From contig JADLCX010000038.1 in NCBI GenBank assembly GCA_020846975.1, positions 35,430 through 99,429 on the forward strand: 64,000 nt of DNA, read 5' to 3'. Positions 44,316 to 53,601 of the stretch are shown here, in pieces. Each line of letters begins with the position of its first letter. Position 1 is the first letter of the stretch. Source of the stretch: Phycisphaerales bacterium (GTDB lineage Bacteria; Planctomycetota; Phycisphaerae; Phycisphaerales; UBA1924). A program made the translations under genes and the position numbers. The notes beneath the pieces were generated by a model. The model worked only from the letters and a program-made list of their open reading frames with translations. It ran no database searches and was not told the origin of the DNA.

Positions 44316-46190
44316 CTAATCCCGCCCGCACCGCCAGATCGGGAACCCGATCGAAACCGTCGTGCCCCGCCCGGGCTTGCTGGAGAGCTCCAGCGTGCCG
44401 CCCTGAGCCTGCACAAGCCGATGCGCCAGCGCAAGCCCGAGGCCGGTCTGGCGTCCGGCGGGCTTCTGGCTGAAGAACGGGTCGAGCGCGTGATTGAGCG
44501 TGTGCTCGCTCATGCCCGATCCGTCATCCACGATCTGGATAACAAGTCGGTCGTCGTCGGGGTCGGTCTGAACACGGACTTCAACAGGTCCGCGCGGATT
44601 TGATTCGATGGCATTGACGACCACCTCGATCAGGGCGTCTGTCAGCAGATCCCGATCCACCCGCGCCGGCTCCTGCCCTTCGGCGATGGTCAGTTTCACC
44701 CCGATCATCGCCGCGGCCTTGGCGCTCCGCTCGGTGGCCGTATGGTCGTGCTCGGCGGCGCGGGCCTTGGCCCGCTTGATGACCTCCTCCAGCAGCGGGC
44801 GCAAGTCCTGCGGCTCCGGGCTCGGGTTCGGCGGCGTCGCGATCCGGTTCAGCCGCGCGATCAGCCCCGTCAGACGTTGGCAGGCCTCCACGATCGTCTC
44901 CGCCGCGGCCCGGTCGCGGTCCTCGCGCACGCGCTGCGACAGCGCCTGCGCTCGCGCGCTGATCACCGTCAGCGGGTTGTTCAGTTCGTGCGCCGCCCCC
45001 GCCGTCATCTCCCCCAGCCGCGTCAGCGCGCGGGTCTCGGTCAACTGCGCCTGCGCCGCCTGCAACTGCCGGTTGGCGTCGCCCAGTTCCTGGTTCAGAC
45101 GCCCCAGCCGGGCGTTGGCCCGCAGGATCGACTCGACCAGCAGTTGCTGGCTCGGTTCGTCCCCCAGCCCCAGGTCGCGGCATCGCGCGCTGGTCGCCTC
45201 ATAGAGCCTGGGGATCATCTTCTCGACCCGCGCGTAGTTGAACCCCGCGCGCTCGCACAGCCCGCGATCGTCGATCCCCACCGACAGGTTCCCCGACCAG
45301 CCCAGGTTCATCTTGCGGCAGATGCTGTCCGAGAGCGTGACCAGCGCGACCATCGTCCGGTGCTCCGTGCCCGGGATCGCGTCGAACGGCAGCCCGTGCA
45401 GCAGCATCACATCGCGGAAGATCCCCGGAAGCCCCCACCGCTCCGCGAGCTTGGCGCCCGCCGCGTGGTGGTCCAGCCCCACGATCGGCCGCTCGAAGTC
45501 GGCGATGTTGCCCTCCCGCTGCTCGGCCAGCTCGATCACCCGCGCGTACGCCCGCGGCAGCACCAGGTCCAGCGCGAGCTTCCCGAGGTCGTGCACCAGC
45601 CCGCACACGAACGCCTCTTCGCCGTGCAGTTCCAGTTCCGGGTGCTCGCGGCACATCAGGTCGGCGCAGCACGCGACCGCGATCGAGTGCTGCCAGAACC
45701 CGATTCGGTTGAAGCCCGCCGTGGGCGCGTCGCCCTTGCCGCCCTTCACGCCGCGCCGCGGCGCCTGGTTGCTCCAGTCGAAGATCTGCACGCTCAACAC
45801 CAGCGACCGCACCGCCTCCAGCCCCAGCATCACCACCGCCATCTCCACCGTGGTGATCGGGTACCGCGTCCGCGTCGCGGCCCGCTTGCACAGGCTCAGC
45901 AGCCGCGCCGTCAGCGTCGGATCGGTCTCGATCAGCCGCACAATCTCCTTGACGTCGGCCTCCTCGTCGGCGCCCAGTTGCAGCAGTCTTGCCGCCACGC
46001 TCGGAAGCGTCGGAAGCACGTCCAGCTCGCGCAGCACCATCTCCGTCCGCCGCGAGACCAGGTCCTCCGGGTGCAGCGCCGACCCGGGCCGCGCCGGGAC
46101 CGTCGCGCCCGCGCGCGATGCCCGGGCGCGGTTCCGCTCCAGCGGCCGCGCCGAACGCGGCATCGGGTCATACCCACCGGCGCCGTTCAT
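44316..46190 (-). CDS. HDOD-domain histidine kinase
   Basis: 624 residues, soluble. Residues about 52-290 are an HDOD domain (LPTLPSVAARLLQL; a degenerate HD motif in VHDLGKLALD 199-208 and DHHAAGAKLAERWGLP). A coiled coil (about 350-390) leads to a histidine kinase core: the phospho-acceptor His401 in AAHELNNPLTV, N-box Asn527, D-box DDGSGMS near 555, and GLGLALAH near 583. It probably autophosphorylates and passes phosphate to the regulator encoded 10 nt upstream and/or to the receiver-GAF protein downstream. The HDOD input suggests response to an internal cue. The fusion is unusual compared with membrane sensor kinases. Confidence 0.85.
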   Translation of the reverse strand: MNGAGGYDPMPRSARPLERNRARASRAGATVPARPGSALHPEDLVSRRTEMVLRELDVLPTLPSVAARLLQLGADEEADVKEIVRLIETDPTLTARLLSLCKRAATRTRYPITTVEMAVVMLGLEAVRSLVLSVQIFDWSNQAPRRGVKGGKGDAPTAGFNRIGFWQHSIAVACCADLMCREHPELELHGEEAFVCGLVHDLGKLALDLVLPRAYARVIELAEQREGNIADFERPIVGLDHHAAGAKLAERWGLPGIFRDVMLLHGLPFDAIPGTEHRTMVALVTLSDSICRKMNLGWSGNLSVGIDDRGLCERAGFNYARVEKMIPRLYEATSARCRDLGLGDEPSQQLLVESILRANARLGRLNQELGDANRQLQAAQAQLTETRALTRLGEMTAGAAHELNNPLTVISARAQALSQRVREDRDRAAAETIVEACQRLTGLIARLNRIATPPNPSPEPQDLRPLLEEVIKRAKARAAEHDHTATERSAKAAAMIGVKLTIAEGQEPARVDRDLLTDALIEVVVNAIESNPRGPVEVRVQTDPDDDRLVIQIVDDGSGMSEHTLNHALDPFFSQKPAGRQTGLGLALAHRLVQAQGGTLELSSKPGRGTTVSIGFPIWRCGRD

Positions 46191-46200
46191 CGTTCATCCT

Positions 46201-46872
46201 CTACAGCCCGACCAGCGACTCCAGCCTGCTCACAAACGCCCTGATGTCGAAGGGCTTGCGGACAAAGTCGTCCGCCCCGGCCTGTTTCAACTTCTCGATC
46301 TGGTCCTGGGCCACAACGCCCGACACAAAGATGATCTTGGTGCTCGCGAACTCGTCCCGCTCGCGCAGCCGCCGGCACACGATGTTGCCGTTCACGTCCG
46401 GAAGCATGAAGTCCAGCACGATCACGTGCGGGCGGAACGCCTCGGTCAGCATCCCCGCCTCGTACCCCGTCGAGCACGTGCGCACCTCGAAGCGAGCGTC
46501 CTTGCCCAGCAGGTCGTTGAAGACCTCCAGGATCTGCGGATCGTCGTCCACGACCAGCACACGCTTGGTCATCCGCGCGTCCAGCGCATCCACCGGGATG
46601 TCGTTCTCGCGCATGAACTTGATCAGGTCCGCGCGCGGGATCCGCCGGAACTTGCTCCCGGGAACCCGGAACCCCCCGAGCCGCCCCGAGTCGAAGCACC
46701 TGATGATGGTCTGCTGGCTGACCTTGCACACCTCCGCGGCCTCGCCGGTCGTGAAGATCCGCTTCTCGGTCCAGCTCTCGGGGATCGCCCCCGCGCCGGC
46801 CTCGTCCGCGTCCATCCGCGCGTGTGCGTGCGAGCTCTCGTGATGTCCGTGCTTGCCGTTCTCACCAGTCAT
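46201..46872 (-). CDS. Response regulator with N-terminal helix-turn-helix and C-terminal receiver
   Basis: 223 residues from the ATG at 46872. The His-rich start (1-20) is followed by a MerR/excisionase-like winged helix-turn-helix (38-88: FTTGEAAEVCKVSQQTIIR ... RVPGSKFRRIPRADL). The receiver domain (104-222) has VLVVDDDP, phospho-Asp154 in IVLDFMLPD, a Ser in FVSG, and Lys206 in VRKP, all intact. Domain order is the reverse of OmpR/NarL regulators, which have the receiver first. It is the first gene of a three-gene minus-strand operon with the HDOD kinase and receiver-GAF gene. It likely binds DNA when phosphorylated or on dephosphorylation. Confidence 0.82.
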   Translation of the reverse strand: MTGENGKHGHHESSHAHARMDADEAGAGAIPESWTEKRIFTTGEAAEVCKVSQQTIIRCFDSGRLGGFRVPGSKFRRIPRADLIKFMRENDIPVDALDARMTKRVLVVDDDPQILEVFNDLLGKDARFEVRTCSTGYEAGMLTEAFRPHVIVLDFMLPDVNGNIVCRRLRERDEFASTKIIFVSGVVAQDQIEKLKQAGADDFVRKPFDIRAFVSRLESLVGL

Positions 46873-47234
46873 TGTGAGGCATCCCTGCGGCCGGCTGAAA
46901 TGTCCCGCGCGGAATCGCAAGGCGTCCTCCCATCCGTGGGCGAACGCGCCGACACCGCGCAACCAACTCCGCCCGCACGCGGCGGCCTGGGCCGCGCCAA
47001 GCGCTCCAGGCCATCATCGGGACCCATGTTCCCCAACTTGACGCCGCCCCCAGATTCGGAGTCATCAATCCGGTTATCGGGGCAGCCTTGCCAGTCCCCA
47101 CGCCCAAAGCGGACCCTTCTGTACGGTTCGCCGCGGCCGCCGCCCGACCGACGCCGCGCCCCGCGCTGGACAACAAACCGTCCAGACGGTACAGTTCCGC
47201 CCCGCCAGCGCCCACCGCGCCCCGGGGCCCGACC
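46873..47234. other. Divergent region between the signalling operon and the TetR/RND operon
   Basis: 362 bases with no gene. It holds the TetR promoter and operator (47167-47195). Next to the regulator gene, near 46880-46900, GGCATCCCTGC-GGCCGGCTG looks like a deletion derivative of the dispersed two-hairpin element, but this is weak. Confidence 0.4.
47167..47195 (+). promoter_or_regulatory. Promoter with operator in the spacer for the TetR/RND operon
   Basis: -35 TGGACA (47167-47172), exactly 17 bp, -10 TACAGT (47190-47195). The spacer contains the perfect 14-bp palindrome ACCGTC-CA-GACGGT (47177-47190). A TetR-type dimer bound there would block RNA polymerase, so autorepression of the regulator and the efflux genes is the natural reading. 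Confidence 0.65.
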
Positions 47235-47864
47235 ATGCCGCCCTCCTCCCACGGCGCATCCTGCCGCGACCACCTGCTCAACTCGGCCGAAGAGGTCGTC
47301 CTGCGCGCGGGCGTCGGCGCACTCACGCTCGACGCCGTCGCCGCCCAGGCCCGGGTCAGCAAGGGCGGGCTGCTCTACCACTTCCCCAGCAAGGACGCGC
47401 TCATCGAATCCATGGTGAAGCGCACCTGCGAGAACTGGCGGACCGACTACACGCAGGCCATCGGCGCCGTCGACCAGGGGCCCGGGCGCGTCCCGCGCGG
47501 CCTCATGTCCATGTGCATCGGCTCGCCCGACAAGTGGACCCAGACCCTGCGCCGATCCAGCGTCGTGCTCGTCGCGGTCCTCGCCAACAACCCTTCGCTC
47601 GTCAAGCCCCTGCGCGATGTCTACCGCAACCTCTTCGACCTGCTCAGGCACGACCGCCAGTCGGCGCAGGGCGAACTGGTCGTGCTCGCGCTCAACGGCC
47701 TGTGGTTCGAGTTCATCTTCGGCCTGCAGGACATGTCCCCCAACCGGCTCCGCGGCATCCGCGACTCGCTGGAAACGCTGTTGAAAGACTCCGCGCCCGA
47801 ACCGCGCGCGACCAGGAACTCCAAGCCCGCACGCCGCGCCACCCGCCGCGCGACGCGCCCATGA
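47235..47864 (+). CDS. TetR-family transcriptional regulator
   Basis: 209 residues from the ATG at 47235; the upstream frame has no good start. The N-terminal helix-turn-helix is clear: LTLDAVAAQARVSKGGLLYHFPSKDALIESM, the TetR recognition helix with YHFPSK. The ligand-binding C-terminal half ends in an Arg/Lys-rich tail. It is first in an operon: its TGA overlaps the ATG of the RND adaptor gene (ATGA). It most likely represses this efflux operon through the palindrome at 47177-47190. The inducer is unknown. Confidence 0.9.
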   Translation: MPPSSHGASCRDHLLNSAEEVVLRAGVGALTLDAVAAQARVSKGGLLYHFPSKDALIESMVKRTCENWRTDYTQAIGAVDQGPGRVPRGLMSMCIGSPDKWTQTLRRSSVVLVAVLANNPSLVKPLRDVYRNLFDLLRHDRQSAQGELVVLALNGLWFEFIFGLQDMSPNRLRGIRDSLETLLKDSAPEPRATRNSKPARRATRRATRP

Positions 47865-49090
47865 TTCTCGGAAGACCGCCCGTGAAACCCAGAGCCATCA
47901 TCGCCGCGATCGTCATTGTCGGAACCCTGCTGCTCGTCGCCGGCGGCCTGTACTACTGGCGGCATCAGAAGGATGTCGCCGCGAAGAACGCGCCGACGCT
48001 CGGCGAGCCCCCGCAATCCGTCCAGGTCGTCGCCGCCCGGATCCAGTCCTGGCAGCCGACCGCCCAGCTCGCCGGCACCGTCATCGCGCTGCAGTCCGTC
48101 ACCCTCAGCAGCGAGGTCCCCGGCACCGTCAAGGAGGTGAAGTTCGAGTCGGGCTCCGTCGTCGAGGCCGGGCAGGTCCTGCTCGTGCTCGACGCCGCGA
48201 CCGAGGAGGCCCAGCTCCGATCCGAGGAGGCCAGCGTCAAGGTCGCCGAAGCCGACGCCGACGTGGCCGACGCCGACGTGCGGCTGGCCGAGGCCAACAT
48301 CGGACGCATCACGCAGGCGGCCGAGGCCAGGGCCAGCTCTCAGGCCGAACTCGACAGCGCCAAGTCGGCCCTCGACGCCGCGCGGGCACGCCGGGCCCGC
48401 GCCGCCGCCTCGCTCGAACAATCGCGAGCCCAGGCCGACGAACTCCGGTCCATGATCGCCAAGAAGACCCTCCGCGCCCCGTTCAAGGCGACCGCCGGCC
48501 TCCGCAACATCTACCCCGGCCAGTACCTCGCCGCCGGCTCGCCCGTCGTGGGCCTGCAGGCCGTCGCCGACCGCATCTACCTCGACTTCGCGCTCCCGCA
48601 GGAACTCGCCACGCTCGCCCGCCCCGGCATGAAGGTCATGGCCACCGCGCCGATGCTCGGCAAGGACCCCATCCCGATCGAGGTCGTGGCCCTCGACGCC
48701 ACCGCCGACCCCACCACGCGCAACGTCCGAGTCCGCTCGATCGTCCCCAACACCAACCAGTCCCTGCGCCCGGGAATGTTCGTGGATGTCGTCGCCCCTT
48801 ACGCGCCGGCCCAGGAGCGAGTCGTCGTGCCCGCCCAGGCCGTCCGTCGCGCCACCTTCGGCGACCACGTGTTCGTCATCGCCCCCGACGAGAAAGACCC
48901 CGGCCAGTTCCGCGCCGTCCAGCGCATCGTCAAGACCGGCGCCATGATCGACGGCGACCTGGTCATCCTCGAGGGGCTCAAGGCCGGCGAGCAGGTCGCC
49001 GCCAACGGAAGCTTCAAGCTGCACCCCAACGCGCCGGTGATCAAGACCGATGCGCCGCCCGCGCCCGGCTCCGCCAGCGCGAACAAGTAG
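47861..49090 (+). CDS. RND efflux periplasmic adaptor (membrane fusion protein)
   Basis: 409 residues from the ATG at 47861, overlapping the TetR stop; a GTG at 47882 is possible. A single N-terminal helix (about 12-32) anchors it. The biotinyl-lipoyl-like half motif (GTVKEVKFESGSVVEAGQVL) is followed by a coiled-coil hairpin (Ala/Glu/Asp-rich, about 125-200), the second lipoyl half (TLRAPFKATAGLR) and the beta-barrel (PGQYLAAGSPV, LRPGMFVDVVAPY). The family is HlyD/AcrA type. It links the inner-membrane pump encoded downstream to an outer-membrane channel. The outer-membrane channel gene is not in this operon. Confidence 0.92.
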   Translation: MILGRPPVKPRAIIAAIVIVGTLLLVAGGLYYWRHQKDVAAKNAPTLGEPPQSVQVVAARIQSWQPTAQLAGTVIALQSVTLSSEVPGTVKEVKFESGSVVEAGQVLLVLDAATEEAQLRSEEASVKVAEADADVADADVRLAEANIGRITQAAEARASSQAELDSAKSALDAARARRARAAASLEQSRAQADELRSMIAKKTLRAPFKATAGLRNIYPGQYLAAGSPVVGLQAVADRIYLDFALPQELATLARPGMKVMATAPMLGKDPIPIEVVALDATADPTTRNVRVRSIVPNTNQSLRPGMFVDVVAPYAPAQERVVVPAQAVRRATFGDHVFVIAPDEKDPGQFRAVQRIVKTGAMIDGDLVILEGLKAGEQVAANGSFKLHPNAPVIKTDAPPAPGSASANK

Positions 49091-49139
49091 CCCCGCCGCG
49101 CTCTCTCTCCCGGACCCCCTCCCACCAAGACGCCCACCC

Positions 49140-52100
49140 ATGCGCTCGTTCACCGACACCTTCATCAACAAGCCCGTGCTCGCGGTGGTGATCAACCTCA
49201 TCATCCTGGCCGTCGGCTGGCGCGCCGCCACCAACCTGCCCGTCCGCCAATACCCCCGGATCGAGTCCAGCTCGATCGTCATCACCACCGCCTACATCGG
49301 CGCCAGCGCCGAGACCGTGCGCGGCTTCCTCACCACGCCCATCGAGCGCGCCGTCTCGGCCATCGACGGCATCGACTACATCGAGTCGTCCTCGACCGCC
49401 GGCGTCAGCATCATCACCGTCCATCTCCGGCTCAACCACAACTCCAACGCCGCGCTCGCCGAGATCAGCGCCCGGCTCAACCAGGTCCGCAGCGAGATCC
49501 CCGCCGAGGCCGAGAGCCCGTCCATCCAGATCACCCGCACCGACAAGCCCCACGCCACCTTCTACATCGCCTTCAGTTCCGCCGAGCTCTCCCCGCCCCA
49601 GCTCAACGACTTCCTCGTGCGCCAGATCCAGCCCGAGCTCCAGGCGATCGCCGACGTCCAGCGCTGCGGCATCGAAGGCCCCCGCGAGTTCGCCATGCGC
49701 GTCTGGCTCGATTCGGCCCGCATGGACGCGCTCGGGCTCACCCCGCAGGATGTCTGGCAGGCCCTCGGCCGCAACAACTTCGTCGCCACCGTCGGCCGAA
49801 CCAAGGGCGCCGATGTCCAGGTTGATCTCCTCACCAACACCGACCTCCGCACGCCCGAGGAGTTCCAGCAGCTCATCGTCCGCGAACAGGCGGGATCGAT
49901 CGTGCGCCTGCGCGATGTCGCGACCGTCAAGCTCGGCAGCGAGGAGCCCACCGGGCAGGCCGGCTTCAACGGCAAGCCCGCGATCTGGCTCAGCGTCTGG
50001 CCCCTGCCGCGCGCCAACGAGCTCGACGTCGCCGCCGCGCTCAAGGCAAAGCTCGCCGAGATCGAGCCCAAACTGCCCTCCACCATCTCCATGAAACTCG
50101 CCTACGACGGCACCTACTACATGGAGAACGCCATCAGGGAGATCTTCAAGACGCTCGGCGAGACCATCGCCATCGTCGCCGTGGTCGTGTTCCTGTTCAT
50201 GGGCTCCATCCGCACCGTGCTCGTCCCCCTCATCGCCATGCCCATCTCGCTCCTGGGCGCGTGCCTGGCCATGACGCTCTTCGACTTCTCGCTCAACCTG
50301 CTCACCATCCTCGCCATCGTCCTCTCCGTCGGCCTGGTCGTGGACGACGCGATCGTCATGGTCGAGAACGTCGAGCGGCACATCCGCCAGGGCATGAACA
50401 AGACCCAGGCCGCGCTCGTCGGCGCACGCGAGCTGCTCGGCCCCGTCATCGCCATGACCATCACCCTCGCCGCCGTCTACGCCCCCATCGGCTTCCAGGG
50501 CGGCCTCACCGGCGTGCTCTTCCGCGAGTTCGCCTTCACGCTCGCCTCCGCCGTCGTCATCTCCGGCGTCGTCGCCGTCACGCTCTCGCCCGTCATGAGC
50601 TCGGCCATGGTCCCCGCCGCGGGCCGCGAGAGCCGGCTCACCCGCCTCATCAACGCCGCCATGGACCGCCTCCGCCGCCTCTACGGCTCGGTCCTCGACA
50701 CCACCCTCGACCTCAAATGGACCCTCGCCATCGCCGCGACCTTCATCGCCATCGCCGCCGCGCCGCTCTACATGCGATCGCAGAAGGAACTCGCGCCCAC
50801 CGAGGACGAGGGGGTCATCTTCACCTTCGTCATGGCACCGCCCGAGGCCTCGCTCGACTACGTCGTGCGTGGCTTCAAGGATGTCTCCGCCGCGTTCGAG
50901 CGGGTCCCCGAGAAGCGGTTCTCCTTCCAGGTCGCCATGGTCAACCCGCCCAGCGGCTTCGCGGGAATCCAGACCGTCGACTGGGACAAGCGCAAACGCT
51001 CCACGCACGAGATCCAGCCCGAGATCTACGGCCAACTCGCCGCCATCGCCGACGTTCGCGCCTTCCCCAACCTCCCCAAGCCTCTCCCGGGCGCCGGACA
51101 GTTCGATGTCGAGTTCATCGTCACCAGTTCCGACGAGGCCGGAGATATGGCGCCCTACATGTTCCAGCTCGTCGGCGAGGCCTTCAAGTCCGGCAAGTTC
51201 CTCTTCGCCGACACCGACCTCAAGATCGACCTCCCCCAGGCCCGCATCACCATCAACAAGCAGAAGGTCGCCGACATGGGCCTGGACCTCGCCGCCGTCG
51301 GCCGCGACATGGCCATCCTCCTCGGCGGCGGCTACGTCAACCGCTTCAACCTCGACGGCCGCAGCTACAAGGTCATCCCCCAGGTCCCCGACGCCGACCG
51401 CGCCACCCCCGACAAGATCCTCAACATGAAGGTGCGCACCGCCACCGGCGGGCTCGTGCTCCTCTCCTCGTTCGTCACCATCGAGCCCACCACCGCCCCG
51501 CGCGCCCTCACCCGCTTCCAGCAGCGCAACAGCGCCAAGCTCTACGGCGGCCTGGCGCCCGGCGTCACCAGCGACGAGGCCCTCACCGCGCTCGAGTCCG
51601 CTTCCGCACGCATCCTCCCCGCCGGCTACGGCATCGACTACGCCGGCGAGAGCCGACAGGTCCGCCGCGAAGGGTCGAGCCTCGTCAGCTCCCTCGGCTT
51701 CGCGCTCGGGCTCATCTACCTCGTCCTCGCCGCCCAGTTCAGCAGCTTCCGCGACCCCCTCATCGTCCTCCTCGGCTCGGTCCCCCTGGCCATCAGCGGT
51801 GCGCTGGTCTTCACCTTCCTCGGCCTCACCACCATCAACATCTACTCCCAGGTCGGCCTCATCACCCTCGTCGGCCTGGTCGCCAAGAACGGCATCCTCA
51901 TCGTCGAGTTCGCCAACCACCTCCAGGAACAGGGCCGCACCAAGCGCCAGGCCGTCAAAGAAGCGGCCGTCACCCGCCTCCGCCCCATCCTCATGACCTC
52001 CGCCGCCACCGTCTTCGGGCACTTCCCCCTCGTGCTCGTCACCGGCGCGGGCGCCCAGGCACGCAACTCCATCGGCATCGTGCTCGTCACCGGCATGACC

Positions 52101-52253
52101 ATCAGCACGCTCTTCACGCTCCTGGTCGTCCCCTCGATCTACCTGCTCATCGCCGCGACCAGGAAGGCGCACGCGCCGCGGGCTGTCGGCAATCCTCCGG
52201 CATCAGCCTCCGCCAACGGCACGCCCGCGCTCGCATTGCCCGCGCACGCCTGA
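49140..52253 (+). CDS. RND efflux inner-membrane transporter (HAE1 type)
   Basis: 1037 residues from the ATG at 49140. Twelve transmembrane helices are expected, helix 1 at about 10-28 and two large periplasmic loops, one after helix 1 and one after helix 7. The proton-relay acids in helix 4 are visible in GLVVDDAIVMVENVERHI. The protein is full-length for the AcrB/MexB family. It exports hydrophobic compounds, powered by proton flow, with the adaptor encoded 50 nt upstream. The substrate could be antibiotics, lipids or metals; HAE1 rather than metal-type RND is suggested by the N-terminal pattern FINKPVLAVVINLIIL. It converges with manC. Confidence 0.94.
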   Translation: MRSFTDTFINKPVLAVVINLIILAVGWRAATNLPVRQYPRIESSSIVITTAYIGASAETVRGFLTTPIERAVSAIDGIDYIESSSTAGVSIITVHLRLNHNSNAALAEISARLNQVRSEIPAEAESPSIQITRTDKPHATFYIAFSSAELSPPQLNDFLVRQIQPELQAIADVQRCGIEGPREFAMRVWLDSARMDALGLTPQDVWQALGRNNFVATVGRTKGADVQVDLLTNTDLRTPEEFQQLIVREQAGSIVRLRDVATVKLGSEEPTGQAGFNGKPAIWLSVWPLPRANELDVAAALKAKLAEIEPKLPSTISMKLAYDGTYYMENAIREIFKTLGETIAIVAVVVFLFMGSIRTVLVPLIAMPISLLGACLAMTLFDFSLNLLTILAIVLSVGLVVDDAIVMVENVERHIRQGMNKTQAALVGARELLGPVIAMTITLAAVYAPIGFQGGLTGVLFREFAFTLASAVVISGVVAVTLSPVMSSAMVPAAGRESRLTRLINAAMDRLRRLYGSVLDTTLDLKWTLAIAATFIAIAAAPLYMRSQKELAPTEDEGVIFTFVMAPPEASLDYVVRGFKDVSAAFERVPEKRFSFQVAMVNPPSGFAGIQTVDWDKRKRSTHEIQPEIYGQLAAIADVRAFPNLPKPLPGAGQFDVEFIVTSSDEAGDMAPYMFQLVGEAFKSGKFLFADTDLKIDLPQARITINKQKVADMGLDLAAVGRDMAILLGGGYVNRFNLDGRSYKVIPQVPDADRATPDKILNMKVRTATGGLVLLSSFVTIEPTTAPRALTRFQQRNSAKLYGGLAPGVTSDEALTALESASARILPAGYGIDYAGESRQVRREGSSLVSSLGFALGLIYLVLAAQFSSFRDPLIVLLGSVPLAISGALVFTFLGLTTINIYSQVGLITLVGLVAKNGILIVEFANHLQEQGRTKRQAVKEAAVTRLRPILMTSAATVFGHFPLVLVTGAGAQARNSIGIVLVTGMTISTLFTLLVVPSIYLLIAATRKAHAPRAVGNPPASASANGTPALALPAHA

Positions 52254-52293
52254 CGCGAGCCGCGGGTGTTCACGCGGGCCACTTCAATGCCCG

Positions 52294-52404
52294 AACGCAG
52301 AAAAAGCGGAGGAAAGCAGAGGGATCAGAGAAGGACCAAGAGGACTCGCAAAAACCAGACTGAATCTCTCTGCTTCCTCCGCTGTTCTCCGCTTCCTCTG
52401 CGTA
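52294..52404. repeat. Purine-rich long inverted repeat between the RND gene and manC
   Basis: Left arm (about 52294-52330) is rich in A and G, with ACGCAG, AGCGGAGGAA and GCAGAGGG. Right arm (about 52365-52404) holds the complements CTCTGC, TTCCTCCGCT and CTCTGCGT. The arms pair imperfectly over about 35 nt. The region is much less GC-rich than its surroundings and separates two convergent genes, so it may also end transcription. Confidence 0.6.
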
Positions 52405-52426
52405 CCGCATCTGTCTTCCGCGCGGC

Positions 52427-53596
52427 CTACTTCAACTCCTCCCCCACCAGCCCATGCAGCTTCTTGAGCTGCTCCGCGTGCCCGCGAGGCATCACCAGCG
52501 TCGCATCCCGCGTGTGGATGATGATCAGGTCCTTCACCCCCAGCGCCGCCACCGTGTGCGTCGGATCGTCCGACACCACCAGCGCATCCTTGCAGTCCAC
52601 CATCACGCTCCGGCCCTCCCGCGCCGATTCGCCCCCGACGCGGTTGCCCGCGCTGTCCGCCGCCAGCGTCTCCCCGTAACTCGGCCAGCTCCCCACATCC
52701 AGCCAGTTCACATCCGTCACCACCGTGCACACCGCCGGCGCGGCCGCGCCCGCATCCCGCTCCTTGCTCGCCGGCTCCATCACCGCGTAGTCCACGCTGA
52801 TCCGCGGCAACGTCGGGTACACCTCGTGAAGAACCTGCTTCTGTCTCTCCGTCCCCCACGCGCCCCGGATCTTCTCCAGCCCCTCGAAACTGTCCCCCTT
52901 GTACTTCCTCAGGCACTCCATGAAGAACCCGGCGTGAAACACGAACATCCCGCTGTTCCACGCGAAGTGCCCCGACTCGAAGTACGCCTGCGCCCGGTGC
53001 GCATCCGGCTTCTCGACAAACCTCGCCACCCGGTACGCCAGGTTCTTCCCGATCTCGCGCCCCTTCTGGTCCGTCAGCCCGTGCAGCGCGGGGCCTCGCT
53101 CCACGTACCCGAACCCCGTCGCCGCATACGTCGGCTTGATGCTGAACGTCACCAGCCGCCGCCTGTCCTGCTCCACCATGCCGAACGCCAGATCGACGCG
53201 CTGCTTGAACGTCTCCTCGGGGTTGATCAGGTGATCGGCCGTGAGCACGCAGAAGACCGCGTCCTTGTCGATCTTGCTGAACACCGCCGCGCCAAGGCCC
53301 ACCGCGTTCACCGTGTCGCGCCCGCACGGCTCGCCGAGAATCTGCTCATCCGAGAACTCCGGCAACGCCTCCCGGATCGGCCCCCGAAACGCCTCCGCCG
53401 TGCAGATGTACCGACGCTCCGGCGGCACCAGCCCCTCCATCCGCCTCGCCGCGATCTCCAGCAGCGACCGCGCCCGACCGTTCTCCCCGGGCGCGGTCGG
53501 TGGGATCAGCGGGAGCAGTTGCTTCGGCCGCATCGTGCGGCTCATCGGCCACAGCCGCGTCCCCGCCCCCCCCGCCATGATCATCGCGTACCGCAT
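52427..53596 (-). CDS. manC: Mannose-1-phosphate guanylyltransferase
   Basis: 389 residues from the ATG at 53596. It makes GDP-mannose from GTP and mannose 1-phosphate, for surface glycans. Motifs: IMAGGAGTRLWPMSR (pyrophosphorylase signature), EPCGRDTVNA, TADHLI, FVEKPD and FAWNSGMFVF. The C-terminal isomerase domain of bifunctional ManC/AlgA is missing, so this is the single-activity form. A TACCCT box lies 5 nt before the ATG and there is no Shine-Dalgarno. A copy of the dispersed two-hairpin element lies just upstream. Fits with the NDP-sugar dehydratase at 58268 and the acyltransferase at 60780 in surface-polysaccharide synthesis. Confidence 0.93.
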   Translation of the reverse strand: MRYAMIMAGGAGTRLWPMSRTMRPKQLLPLIPPTAPGENGRARSLLEIAARRMEGLVPPERRYICTAEAFRGPIREALPEFSDEQILGEPCGRDTVNAVGLGAAVFSKIDKDAVFCVLTADHLINPEETFKQRVDLAFGMVEQDRRRLVTFSIKPTYAATGFGYVERGPALHGLTDQKGREIGKNLAYRVARFVEKPDAHRAQAYFESGHFAWNSGMFVFHAGFFMECLRKYKGDSFEGLEKIRGAWGTERQKQVLHEVYPTLPRISVDYAVMEPASKERDAGAAAPAVCTVVTDVNWLDVGSWPSYGETLAADSAGNRVGGESAREGRSVMVDCKDALVVSDDPTHTVAALGVKDLIIIHTRDATLVMPRGHAEQLKKLHGLVGEELK

Positions 53597-53601
53597 GGCC
53601 G

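Noticed and set aside
46873..46905. Further copy of the two-hairpin element (GGCATCCCTGC-GGCCGGCTG)
   Set aside because: Only two fragments of about 10 nt match, no hairpin remains; could be chance in such GC-rich DNA.
49041..52172. Minus-strand frame of over 1000 residues opposite the RND transporter
   Set aside because: Composed of Gly/Asp/Glu shadow residues; the RND gene is unmistakable.
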